64,000 nt of DNA from Verrucomicrobiia bacterium. Its GTDB lineage: Bacteria; Verrucomicrobiota; Verrucomicrobiia; Limisphaerales; Pedosphaeraceae. The position numbers and the translations under genes are program-made. Location: assembly GCA_036268055.1 (NCBI GenBank), contig DATAUW010000018.1, positions 1 to 64,000 of the forward strand, given 5' to 3'. This document shows positions 8,490 through 15,616 of the stretch, piece by piece. The notes under the pieces were generated by a model. It saw only the letters and a list, made by a program, of their open reading frames with translations. It was not told the origin of the DNA and searched no databases. Position 1 is the first letter of the stretch. Every line of letters starts with the position of its first letter.

Positions 8490-9524
8490 ATGGCAATTGA
8501 GCCCGAAGAGGACCGTACTCTGGAGGAGGACGAGGGCGGGCCAGTTAAATCCTTTCTCGAACATCTCGAAGATTTCCGCTGGGCTTTGATCAAAAGCGGC
8601 GCGGCGGTCTTGATCGGGGTCATCATCTGCCTGCTCGCGGGCAATTACGTCGTAAAAATCCTCACGCGTCCGCTCACCAAGGCTGTTTCTGCCCGGCCCG
8701 GCACCAACCAGGTCGTCTCGGTATTTTTTGGCACAAATCGGCTGAGCATCTTTGACCTGAACAGCGCGCAGCAAAAATTGTTGAACCTCGGCACCAACCG
8801 GTTCGTCGCGCTGGACGTTACCCCCATCACGATTTCTTCCGGCACGAATCAAATTCAAGTGCTCGGCCTGACGGTGAACACGAACCTGGAGTTCACCGAT
8901 CAACCCAAACACATGGAGATGAGTTTGCTGGTACTTGGCCCGGCGCAGGCGTTCCTCGTGGGTTTTCATCTAGCGCTCTACGGAGGCATCGGGCTTGCTT
9001 CGCCATTCATTTTTTATTTCCTGGGGCAGTTCGCTTTTCCCGCGCTTAAGCTGCACGAGAAAAAATATTTCTATCGCGGCATCGGCTTTGCGCTGCCGCT
9101 GTTTATTTGCGGCGTGACCTTTTGTTATTTCGTCCTCCTGCCCGCGGCGCTGGCGGCATCGCAAGTCTATGCGAATTGGTTCGGTTTCACTTCCACGATG
9201 TGGGAGGCGGGAGATTATTTTGGTTTCGTCGCCAAATTTTTGCTGGGTATGGGACTTGGCTTTGAACTGCCGGTCGTGATTTTGGTGCTCGTGAAAATCG
9301 GGCTGGTGGATTACGCGCTCCTCTCGAAGATGCGGCCCTACATGATCGTGATCAACCTCGTGCTGGGCGCGGTGCTCACGACGCCGGAAGTTCTGACGCA
9401 AGTTTTGATGGCCGTGCCCCTTCAGTTACTTTACGAAATCAGCGTATGGATCGCGTGGTATTGGGAACGCCAGGAAAAGAAACGCGCCGCCGCGCAGGAA
9501 CGTGACCTGGGCAACCGTCCATAA
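8490..9524 (+). CDS. tatC: TatC twin-arginine translocase with enlarged first periplasmic loop
   Basis: 344 residues against ~250-260 for typical TatC, the multispanning receptor for twin-arginine signals. Family landmarks are present: FLEHLEDFRWALI at the N-terminus (E. coli THLIELRKRL region), ALKLHEKKY after the second helix, FELPVVILVLV, and LTTPEVLTQVLMAVPLQLLYE near the C-terminus. The extra length lies almost entirely between the first helix (about 36-52) and the second (starting about 150): a loop of ~90 residues where E. coli has about 20. This loop contains GTN four times (71-73, 81-83, 101-103, 118-120) with hydrophobic beta-like stretches between. The reading frame is intact. Confidence 0.92.
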   Translation: MAIEPEEDRTLEEDEGGPVKSFLEHLEDFRWALIKSGAAVLIGVIICLLAGNYVVKILTRPLTKAVSARPGTNQVVSVFFGTNRLSIFDLNSAQQKLLNLGTNRFVALDVTPITISSGTNQIQVLGLTVNTNLEFTDQPKHMEMSLLVLGPAQAFLVGFHLALYGGIGLASPFIFYFLGQFAFPALKLHEKKYFYRGIGFALPLFICGVTFCYFVLLPAALAASQVYANWFGFTSTMWEAGDYFGFVAKFLLGMGLGFELPVVILVLVKIGLVDYALLSKMRPYMIVINLVLGAVLTTPEVLTQVLMAVPLQLLYEISVWIAWYWERQEKKRAAAQERDLGNRP

Positions 9525-9558
9525 TTACTGATGGCGGTAGAAATTTTGGAATGCATTC

Positions 9559-9614
9559 CTGGGGAGCGCGCGCGTCTCGCGTGCAGTGGCTGGCGTCCCG
9601 TCAGCCACATATCT
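9559..9614. repeat. GC-rich dispersed repeat, copy 1 (GTGCAGTGGCTGGCG family)
   Basis: GGGGAGCGC, then CGCGTGCAGTGGCTGGCG, then CCACATATCT. A second copy with the same word order is at 59880-59935. Its imperfect inverted symmetry (GTGGCTGGCG against GTCAGCCAC) suggests a fold-back element. Confidence 0.6.
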
Positions 9615-9754
9615 CTTATCTCTTCGTGACTCAAGTCCGGCTCACTCACCAACAGCCGCCAGGGCGCGTACGTTCCTTAGGAAATGGCGGTTCGTTTCCA
9701 GCCATTCGATTTTAAACCGATTCGCACAAAATTATCGCCTCGGTTGAAAACCCC

Positions 9755-9782
9755 TTTACAAAAGCACGATTGCCGATAGAAT
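9755..9782 (+). promoter_or_regulatory. Candidate sigma70-type promoter for the TIGR04073-type lipoprotein gene
   Basis: TTTACA (9755-9760), 16-base spacer, TAGAAT (9777-9782). The predicted start of transcription near 9789 leaves a leader of under 20 bases before the ATG at 9806. Confidence 0.45.
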
Positions 9783-9805
9783 ATTTTTAACAGACACAAA
9801 TTTTT

Positions 9806-10246
9806 ATGCGTAACACTGTATATCTGCTCTTGGGTTCAATCACCCTCGCCCTGTTTGCCGCCGGCTGCGCCGGTCCCGAAGAAAAATTAGGCCGTGGTGT
9901 CAGCAACATGGGCGAAATCGTCCGCCAGAGCGAATTGCAGCGTTCCGTTGAGCAAAGCGGAACTTTTGGCGGCACTGATGTCGGCCTGACCACCGGTTTC
10001 GTCAAAGGCGTTGACCACACGATCGTTCGCACCGGCGTGGGCATCTACGAAATCGTGACCTTCCCGATCCCGCCGTATCATCCCGTGCTGACCGATTATA
10101 TGCCGCCCAAGTCCCTTTATCCGGACGGCTACAAACCCCGCAAATGGTCCGACGCCACGTTTGATACCGACCGCATGATTGGTTTCAGTGGCGGCGACGT
10201 AGCTCCGTGGTTTCCGGGCAGCAAGTTCCGCGTGTTCGACAATTAA
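9806..10246 (+). CDS. Lipoprotein resembling exosortase-associated family TIGR04073
   Basis: 146 residues with a lipoprotein signal peptide (lipobox FAAGC, Cys21). The mature sequence matches my recollection of the TIGR04073 pattern: KLGRGVSNMGEIV near the N-terminus, then GLTTGFVKGVDHTIVRTGVGIYEIVTFP in the middle, where small residues alternate as if in paired amphipathic segments. That family was named for co-occurrence with exosortase/PEP-CTERM surface-sorting systems; its molecular role is unknown. No exosortase or PEP-CTERM substrate is visible in this window. A promoter precedes it and a terminator follows. Confidence 0.75.
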   Translation: MRNTVYLLLGSITLALFAAGCAGPEEKLGRGVSNMGEIVRQSELQRSVEQSGTFGGTDVGLTTGFVKGVDHTIVRTGVGIYEIVTFPIPPYHPVLTDYMPPKSLYPDGYKPRKWSDATFDTDRMIGFSGGDVAPWFPGSKFRVFDN

Positions 10247-10270
10247 TATCCGGATTTGAATTTTCCGAAT

Positions 10271-10302
10271 CGCGCCAACATTCGTGTGTTGGCGCTTTTT
10301 TT
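10271..10302 (+). terminator. Terminator hairpin abutting the ispE start codon
   Basis: Arms GCGCCAACA and TGTTGGCGC with a short loop are followed by seven T residues. It ends transcription of the lipoprotein gene. The T-run finishes within a base or two of the ispE ATG at 10303, leaving ispE without a visible Shine-Dalgarno of its own. Confidence 0.75.
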
Positions 10303-11181
10303 ATGTCCGTAAGCCTGCAAAAAGATTCGCCCTGCAAAGTCAATCTGTTGCTCAACATCCTGGGCAAACGGCCCGATGGTTTTCACGAATTGGAAACCGT
10401 CATGCATCCCGTCCAATTCTGCGATCAACTGACTTTTTCGCGAAGCGGGCAGGGGATCGAACTCACTTGCAGCGACGCCACCCTGCCGACCGATTCCCGA
10501 AATCTCGTGCATCGCGCCGCGTCGTCATTTCTACAAGCCAGCGGCATCACCGACGGTGTGCGCATCCATCTCGAGAAAAAAATTCCCCAGGCTGCTGGGC
10601 TCGGCGGCGGCAGCGGCAACGCCGCCACGACCCTGCTCGGCTTGAACGAACTTTTCAGCGCGCCGCTGTCCTTGGAAAAATTGCACACGCTCGCCGCCGC
10701 CCTCGGTTCGGACATCAATTTCTTCCTGCAAACCAAGCCTGCCCTTGCCACCGGCCGCGGCGAAAAAGTAATTTCCTTCGAGCCATTTTCCGCGATGCGC
10801 GGCGCGGCCTTCGTGCTCGTCCATCCCGGCTTTGGAATTTCCACCGCGTGGTCCTATCAAAACCTCGCGCGCTTTCCCGCCGCGCTGAATGGCCAACCCG
10901 GCCGCGCCCAACGCCTGATCCAAGCGCTTCAGAAAGAAACTTTGCCCGCCGCCAGCCGTGAATTTTACAATTCACTCGAAGCGCCCGCGCTGGAAAAATT
11001 TCCGCTGCTCGTCTTGTTTCAGGATTTTTTCCGCGAGCACGGCGCGGCGGCAACGCTGATGTCCGGCAGCGGTTCTACGACCTTTGCCGTCGCGGAAAAT
11101 CTTACGCTTGCCGAAAAACTGGCCGAAGAATTTCGCAAAAAATTCGGAACGAAAAACTGGCTCGCCGTCGTGCCCGCTTAG
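10303..11181 (+). CDS. ispE: 4-diphosphocytidyl-2-C-methyl-D-erythritol kinase (IspE)
   Basis: 292 residues; GHMP-kinase family. Phosphorylates CDP-methylerythritol in the MEP route to isoprenoid precursors, in the cytosol. Motif 1 is SPCKVNLLLNILGKRPDGFHELETVM, as in IspE from other bacteria. The glycine-rich ATP loop is AAGLGGGSGNAATTLLGLN (about residues 97-115), and motif 3 is LMSGSGSTTFAV near 260. The frame is open from 10207, but residues before the ATG at 10303 read through the terminator hairpin and the previous gene, so 10303 is the start. It supplies precursors for, among others, hopanoids (hpnH and hpnJ lie downstream). Confidence 0.93.
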   Translation: MSVSLQKDSPCKVNLLLNILGKRPDGFHELETVMHPVQFCDQLTFSRSGQGIELTCSDATLPTDSRNLVHRAASSFLQASGITDGVRIHLEKKIPQAAGLGGGSGNAATTLLGLNELFSAPLSLEKLHTLAAALGSDINFFLQTKPALATGRGEKVISFEPFSAMRGAAFVLVHPGFGISTAWSYQNLARFPAALNGQPGRAQRLIQALQKETLPAASREFYNSLEAPALEKFPLLVLFQDFFREHGAAATLMSGSGSTTFAVAENLTLAEKLAEEFRKKFGTKNWLAVVPA

Positions 11182-11214
11182 AAAGCCCGCTTTATTTGCG
11201 CGCGATTCCCCTCC

Positions 11215-11336
11215 CAGCGGATCGCGGGTCTATGACCCGCAGCAATGCACGAATAAGATTGCCGCTCAAGGCCGAATCAAGCGCGGCTTGACCGGATGGA
11301 CCTTGCTGCGAGGTCATAGACTGCGATCCGCCAGGA
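11215..11336. repeat. Inverted-repeat pair around a ~55-base spacer
   Basis: The left arm (about 11215-11246: CAGCGGATCGCGGGTCTATG and on through ACCCGCAGCAA) is matched by the reverse complement of the right arm (about 11305-11336: TTGCTGCGAGGTCATAGACT then GCGATCCGCCAG) with few mismatches. Each arm can also fold on itself (GCGGGTC/GACCCGC). It lies between the convergent ispE and TPR genes and looks like a REP doublet (REPIN/BIME-like), and might also serve as a bidirectional terminator. Confidence 0.65.
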
Positions 11337-11340
11337 CTTC

Positions 11341-12210
11341 CTAATTCTCCTGCGACTTGCGCGGCGGCGTCATCTTCACCGGCTCATTGGCTTTCCGGTG
11401 CGCTGCCTCGATGCGCGGATTCCAATCGTCCCAGCTTGAAGCCCAATCATCACCGGTAAGTTTCATCCGCGCGCCCGGCAGGATGTCATCAAGATTTTTT
11501 AAATCCCGCAAAGCCCCATTGCGATCGCCCCACTTCAATTCCGCCTCGATAAGATTAAGTTGATTCTCCGGATAATCGGGAAATAATTTTACCGCCGCTT
11601 GAAGATGCGTCCGCGCCTTGCTTTTATTGCCATTGCCAATCGGCCATCCTGGCGCTTCAAGATAAAGCAAACCAAGATTGCGATCCGGCCCTGCAAAATC
11701 AAATGTAGGATCGAGCTTCAAGGCGATTTTGATTTCCGATTCCATTTGCCCAAGAATTTTCAATGCGCCAATGGTTTTGGTCTGCGCCAGCTGGCCGAGG
11801 TTCATGAATAAATAATAGTGCGCGGCGGCGGAATCAGACTCTCGGTTGATCACTTTTTTGCACGCGGCAATGCCCTCAGAAGCGATCATGGCACGCTGGC
11901 TATCGGAAGCGGCGAAGTCCGCCCAATCAAAACAGGCGCGGGCAAATTGCCATGCGGCTTCGTCATTACCGGGTTCCGTCTCGAAACGATGCTTGGCGGT
12001 TTGATAGGTTCGGCCAACTCGAACGGCAAACTGAGGCTTGCCAGGATTCGTCTGCGGATTGTCAGCTTTTGCGGAAAGATTTGAATGCAGAAGCAAGCCC
12101 AGGCATCCAATGATATGGCAGATGCTCCAAATCGTGCGAAAAGGGGCATCCCGCCGTTGAATGGAGGCCAAAGGACGCTTGGAAAAGGGCCAATTAAATA
12201 TTGCTAACAT
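11341..12210 (-). CDS. Exported tetratricopeptide-repeat protein
   Basis: 289 residues. A basic ~28-residue N-terminus precedes a hydrophobic segment (IWSICHIIGCLGLLLHSNLSAKA, about 28-50) that looks like a signal peptide or anchor. The rest is helical with TPR-like units: NDEAAWQFARACFDWADFA, DSAAAHYYLFMNLGQLA, KSKARTHLQAAVKLFPDYPENQLNLIEAELKWGD. The arrangement recalls TRAP-associated or lipoprotein-type TPR proteins, but no partner is adjacent and no enzymatic motif is seen. It is divergent from the small lipoprotein gene with only 31 bases between starts, so the true start could be slightly inside. Confidence 0.7.
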   Translation of the reverse strand: MLAIFNWPFSKRPLASIQRRDAPFRTIWSICHIIGCLGLLLHSNLSAKADNPQTNPGKPQFAVRVGRTYQTAKHRFETEPGNDEAAWQFARACFDWADFAASDSQRAMIASEGIAACKKVINRESDSAAAHYYLFMNLGQLAQTKTIGALKILGQMESEIKIALKLDPTFDFAGPDRNLGLLYLEAPGWPIGNGNKSKARTHLQAAVKLFPDYPENQLNLIEAELKWGDRNGALRDLKNLDDILPGARMKLTGDDWASSWDDWNPRIEAAHRKANEPVKMTPPRKSQEN

Positions 12211-12229
12211 AACGCTTTAGACGTATATA
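12201..12229 (+). promoter_or_regulatory. Candidate promoter for lipoprotein-hpnH operon
   Basis: TTGCTA (12201-12206), 17-base spacer, TATATA (12224-12229). The GTG start at 12242 is only 12 bases after the -10 box, so the leader would be about five bases. The -35 box overlaps the start of the divergent TPR gene. Confidence 0.4.
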
Positions 12230-12241
12230 AAGTAGCATCGA

Positions 12242-12454
12242 GTGAAATTAAATTGGAAATATAGCACGTTCGCCGTCGTCATAGCCATGACGATGTTGTG
12301 TTCGGGTTGCGGGGGCTTCAGTGCTTCACGCGGCGTATCTCCGTTAAACATCTTGATGCCCGCTACTTTGCTTCAGGCAGATCCCAAGCTGCCCTCATCC
12401 GAACCTGTTCCGCAAACTGCGCCGATCCAGCAACTGGCGCAAAGCCAATATTAA
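12242..12454 (+). CDS. Small lipoprotein of unknown function
   Basis: 70 residues starting at a GTG. Signal peptide KYSTFAVVIAMTMLCSGC with a lipobox-like LCSGC, lipidated Cys predicted near residue 23. The mature part is about 48 residues, rich in proline, serine and glutamine, with no recognised domain. It ends 15 bases before hpnH and is probably cotranscribed with it. Short leader peptides ahead of hopanoid genes are not something I recognise, so its link to HpnH is positional only. Confidence 0.6.
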   Translation: MKLNWKYSTFAVVIAMTMLCSGCGGFSASRGVSPLNILMPATLLQADPKLPSSEPVPQTAPIQQLAQSQY

Positions 12455-12469
12455 AATCTAAAATTATTT

Positions 12470-13879
12470 ATGCGATTCCCCTTGGCCCTGACGGCTAAAA
12501 TCGCCGGGCACATCATTAAACAACGAGTCAAGCGCACACCGAAATTCGCGATGGTGCTGCAACTCGAGCCGCTGCACACCTGCAACCTGACCTGCACCGG
12601 TTGTGGCCGCATCCGCGAATATTCCACCAGCCTCAAGGACATGATGTCCCTCGAGGATTGCCTCGGCGCAGCCGTGGAGTGCAACGCCCCGATGGTTTCC
12701 ATCTGCGGTGGCGAGCCGTTGATTTATCCCAAGATCGAGGAACTCGTGAACGGTTTGCTCGAGCAAGGCCGCATCGTTTACATCTGCACCAACGGCATGT
12801 TCATGCGCAAAAAAATGCGCGATTACATGTCGAGCATTTACAGCCCGGAGTTCGAGCCCACCCTCGCGAAGTTGCTTGAAGAAAAATTGGTTTCCGCCAA
12901 GGACGCGGACGAAATTCGCAAAGGCAAAAAAGATCGTGCCGTCATCAGCCCGAGTAAATGGACATATTGGAACGTCCATATTGACGGCCTCGAATACATC
13001 CATGATTTGATCGTCGAGCGCGAAGGCGTCTTCAAGGAATGCGTGGACGCCATCAAAATGGCGAAAATCCTCGGCTATCAGGTCGCCACGAACACCACCG
13101 TTTACAAGGAAACCGAAGTCACGGAAATCGAGCAGATGTTCGAATATTTTTCCTGGCTCGGCGTGGATGCTCACACCATTTCGCCCGGTTACGAATATGA
13201 CGCCGCGAAAAAAGACATGGTGAAGCGCCTCGACAAGCAGCCGGAAGATTTCTTCCTCACGCGCAAGATGACGCGCCAGAAATTCGCCAAGATGGAAGAA
13301 TGGGCCGAGAAATACACCATCATCGGCACTGCCGTTTACCAGGAATTTCTCGCCGGCAAACGCGATTTGACTTGCACACCGTGGGCTATTCCCACGCGCA
13401 ATATCCGCGGCTGGAAAGCCCCCTGCTACCTGATGACCGATGGTCACTACCCCAAGTATCAGGAGATGCTTGAGAAGGTGAATTGGGACAAATACGGTGT
13501 GGTGGACGGCGTCGCCCGCGACCCACGCTGCGAGAATTGCATGGTCCATTGCGGTTACGATCCCAGCGGCGCGCTCGGCACGAATTATCAGAGCGGTGAC
13601 ACTTGGAAAAACCTGAAATATAATTTCAGCGCCAAGCCCAAGCCTTCCGAAGCCGGCAAACACGTGAATGCTTTCAACGGCTTCTCCATCGGCAAAGGCC
13701 ATCTCGCCGAAGCCAAAGCCGCAATCAATTCCCCTCGCGCCGCGATGAATGGCGCGCAGGCAGCGTTCGCCAAACCAGCGGAATCGCATGACCACGCCGA
13801 CGGCGGCAGTTGCGGCACAGGTGATACCACCCAGCGCGACGAGTTGCTGGCGAAGATTGCGCAGAAGAAGGATGCGTAA
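12470..13879 (+). CDS. hpnH: HpnH-type radical SAM enzyme (adenosylhopane synthase family)
   Basis: 469 residues. The CxxxCxxC cluster motif CNLTCTGC (Cys38, 42, 45) and GGEPL (80-84) mark a radical SAM enzyme; the C-terminal CTPWAIPTRNIRGWKAPCYL and CENCMVHCGY segments are typical of HpnH/DUF3463. The known family reaction joins 5'-deoxyadenosyl to diploptene, the first step of side-chain building on C35 hopanoids. This copy is longer than the usual ~340-390 residues: about 45 extra residues (121-165, charged) after the TNGMF motif and a ~75-residue tail with a histidine/glycine-rich patch (HDHADGGSCGTG). hpnJ follows. No squalene-hopene cyclase is visible, so hopanoid production is inferred. 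Confidence 0.88.
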   Translation: MRFPLALTAKIAGHIIKQRVKRTPKFAMVLQLEPLHTCNLTCTGCGRIREYSTSLKDMMSLEDCLGAAVECNAPMVSICGGEPLIYPKIEELVNGLLEQGRIVYICTNGMFMRKKMRDYMSSIYSPEFEPTLAKLLEEKLVSAKDADEIRKGKKDRAVISPSKWTYWNVHIDGLEYIHDLIVEREGVFKECVDAIKMAKILGYQVATNTTVYKETEVTEIEQMFEYFSWLGVDAHTISPGYEYDAAKKDMVKRLDKQPEDFFLTRKMTRQKFAKMEEWAEKYTIIGTAVYQEFLAGKRDLTCTPWAIPTRNIRGWKAPCYLMTDGHYPKYQEMLEKVNWDKYGVVDGVARDPRCENCMVHCGYDPSGALGTNYQSGDTWKNLKYNFSAKPKPSEAGKHVNAFNGFSIGKGHLAEAKAAINSPRAAMNGAQAAFAKPAESHDHADGGSCGTGDTTQRDELLAKIAQKKDA

Positions 13880-13946
13880 GTATCTCAAGATGATGGACGG
13901 AGATACCTTTCCTTCTGCACCCAACATTTTTACAAAGAAGAAGTAA
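13872..13946 (+). CDS. Possible 24-residue peptide between hpnH and hpnJ
   Basis: An ATG overlapping the last codons of hpnH opens a 24-codon frame (begins MRKYLKMMDGD, ends with three lysines). A purine-rich AGAAGAAGG abuts the start too closely to be a good ribosome site. It may be chance; it is listed because it is the only open stretch between two radical SAM genes. No precursor-peptide family is recognised. Confidence 0.2.
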   Translation: MRKYLKMMDGDTFPSAPNIFTKKK

Positions 13947-13997
13947 TGCGCGAAAGCATTGAGTCTTGTCGTGCATCGTGACATCAAAATTTAAACT

Positions 13998-15449
13998 ATG
14001 AGCAAAACTCTATTCTTAAGTCCTCCTTCGTTTGACGGTTTTGATGGTGGCGCCGGTGCGCGTTACCAGGCCAAGCGCGAGATCCGCTCGTTCTGGTATC
14101 CCACATGGCTCGCGCAACCCGCCGCGCTCGTGCCGAACAGCAAGCTCATGGACTGCCCGCCGCATGACATTGACGTCAAGACCTGTCTCGCCGAGGCCAA
14201 AAATTACGACCACGTCATCATCCACACTTCCACGCCTTCGTTGCGCAATGATGCCCGCGTCGCCGAAGCCATCAAGGAACAAAAGCCCGGCACGACCATT
14301 GGTTTTGTCGGCGCGCACGCCGCCGTGTTGCCTAGCGAAACGCTGAAAGCGTCGCCTGCGATTGATTGGGTTGGCCGCAAGGAATTCGATTATACCTGCA
14401 AAGAAGTCGCCGAAGGCCGTCCGATTTCCGAAGTCACCGGTCTCTCGTATCGCAAGGACGGCAAAGTCGTCCACAATCCCGAACGCGAACTCATTCACGA
14501 CATGGACGCGCTCCCGTGGGTGACGGACGTTTACAAACGCGACCTCGAAATCGAAAAATATTCCATCGGCTACCTCAAAGACCCCTACGTCTCGCTTTAC
14601 ACCGGCCGCGGTTGTCCCGCGCAATGCACCTTCTGTCTCTGGCCGCAAACCATCGGCGGACACAAATATCGCGTTCGCTCGCCTGAAAACGTCGCCGCCG
14701 AAATGGCCCACGCTAAAAAACTTTTCCCGCAAGTGCAGGAATTTTTCTTCGACGACGACACCTTCACCGCGAACCTCCCGCGCGCGCGCGAAATCGCGAC
14801 GCAACTCAAGCCGCTCGGCCTCACGTGGTCGTGCAACAGTCGCGCGAACGTCAATTACGAGACGATCAAGCACATGAAGGATTGCGGCCTGCGCCTGTTC
14901 CTCGTCGGCTACGAATCCGGCAATCAGGAAATCCTCAACCGCATCAAGAAGGGCATCCAAATCGAGGAAGCCAAACAGTTCACGAAAAATTGCAAAGACC
15001 TTGGCGTCATCATCCACGGCACATTCATCCTCGGCTTGCCGGTCGAGACGCGCGAGACCATCGAGCAGACGATTCGTTACGCAATGGATTTGGACGTGTT
15101 CAGTATCCAGGTTTCACTCGCCGCACCCTATCCCGGCACCGAGCTTTACGAAATGGCCCGTCAAAACGGCTGGTTCGCCAAAAAGGACAAGACCGACATC
15201 ATCCACGACGACGGCTTGCAGCAATCCACGCTCGAATATCCCGGCCTGACAAAGGAAGAAATTTACGAGTCGGTGGATCGTTTCTATCGCACCTATTATC
15301 TGCGCCCGAAACCCATTCTGCGCATCATCAAAACGATGCTTGAGGACAAGGACGTCTGTGTGCGCCGCCTGCGCGAAGGCTATGAATTCTTCAGCACGCT
15401 CAATCAGCGTAAAAAAGACGCCGCGTCGGCAGCCTCGGCGGCAGCGTAA
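13998..15449 (+). CDS. hpnJ: HpnJ-type B12-binding radical SAM enzyme
   Basis: 483 residues. The N-terminal half is a cobalamin-binding-type Rossmann domain without an obvious DxHxxG, and the radical SAM core has CPAQCTFC (Cys206, 210, 213). The opening LFLSPPSFDGFDGGAGARYQ and then SFWYPTWLAQPAALVP are strongly characteristic of HpnJ, which in hopanoid producers is needed for the cyclitol-ether head group of bacteriohopanetetrol. The C-terminal alanine-rich tail looks unstructured. It lies 118 bases after hpnH and is followed by a strong terminator. Confidence 0.88.
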   Translation: MSKTLFLSPPSFDGFDGGAGARYQAKREIRSFWYPTWLAQPAALVPNSKLMDCPPHDIDVKTCLAEAKNYDHVIIHTSTPSLRNDARVAEAIKEQKPGTTIGFVGAHAAVLPSETLKASPAIDWVGRKEFDYTCKEVAEGRPISEVTGLSYRKDGKVVHNPERELIHDMDALPWVTDVYKRDLEIEKYSIGYLKDPYVSLYTGRGCPAQCTFCLWPQTIGGHKYRVRSPENVAAEMAHAKKLFPQVQEFFFDDDTFTANLPRAREIATQLKPLGLTWSCNSRANVNYETIKHMKDCGLRLFLVGYESGNQEILNRIKKGIQIEEAKQFTKNCKDLGVIIHGTFILGLPVETRETIEQTIRYAMDLDVFSIQVSLAAPYPGTELYEMARQNGWFAKKDKTDIIHDDGLQQSTLEYPGLTKEEIYESVDRFYRTYYLRPKPILRIIKTMLEDKDVCVRRLREGYEFFSTLNQRKKDAASAASAAA

Positions 15450-15466
15450 GACACAATTATAAAACT

Positions 15467-15498
15467 TGGCGGCGCTCAATCGAGCGCCGCTTTTTTTT
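15467..15498 (+). terminator. Rho-independent terminator after hpnJ
   Basis: Arms GGCGGCGCTC and GAGCGCCGC around a four-base loop, followed by eight T residues, about 20 bases after the hpnJ stop. Confidence 0.85.
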
Positions 15499-15559
15499 GC
15501 ATTCAACGCAGCTTTACTTCGTTCCACAACCATTCGACTTTGTTCTTTATCCGGCGCAT

Positions 15560-15576
15560 GATAACTTAAAGATAAC
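15560..15576 (+). promoter_or_regulatory. GATAAC direct repeat, candidate response-regulator site
   Basis: GATAAC-TTAAA-GATAAC, two half-sites one helical turn apart (11 bases), 40 bases upstream of the response regulator start. OmpR-family regulators commonly bind such direct repeats, so autoregulation is plausible. No binding evidence. Confidence 0.35.
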
Positions 15577-15616
15577 GGCCAATCCTTTTCGAGCGGTCGC
15601 CATTTTTAGAAAGCCC

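Noticed and set aside
12464-13987. 507-residue open frame antisense to hpnH
   Set aside because: It mirrors the high-GC codon pattern of hpnH, has no domain, and the plus-strand frame has clear radical SAM motifs.
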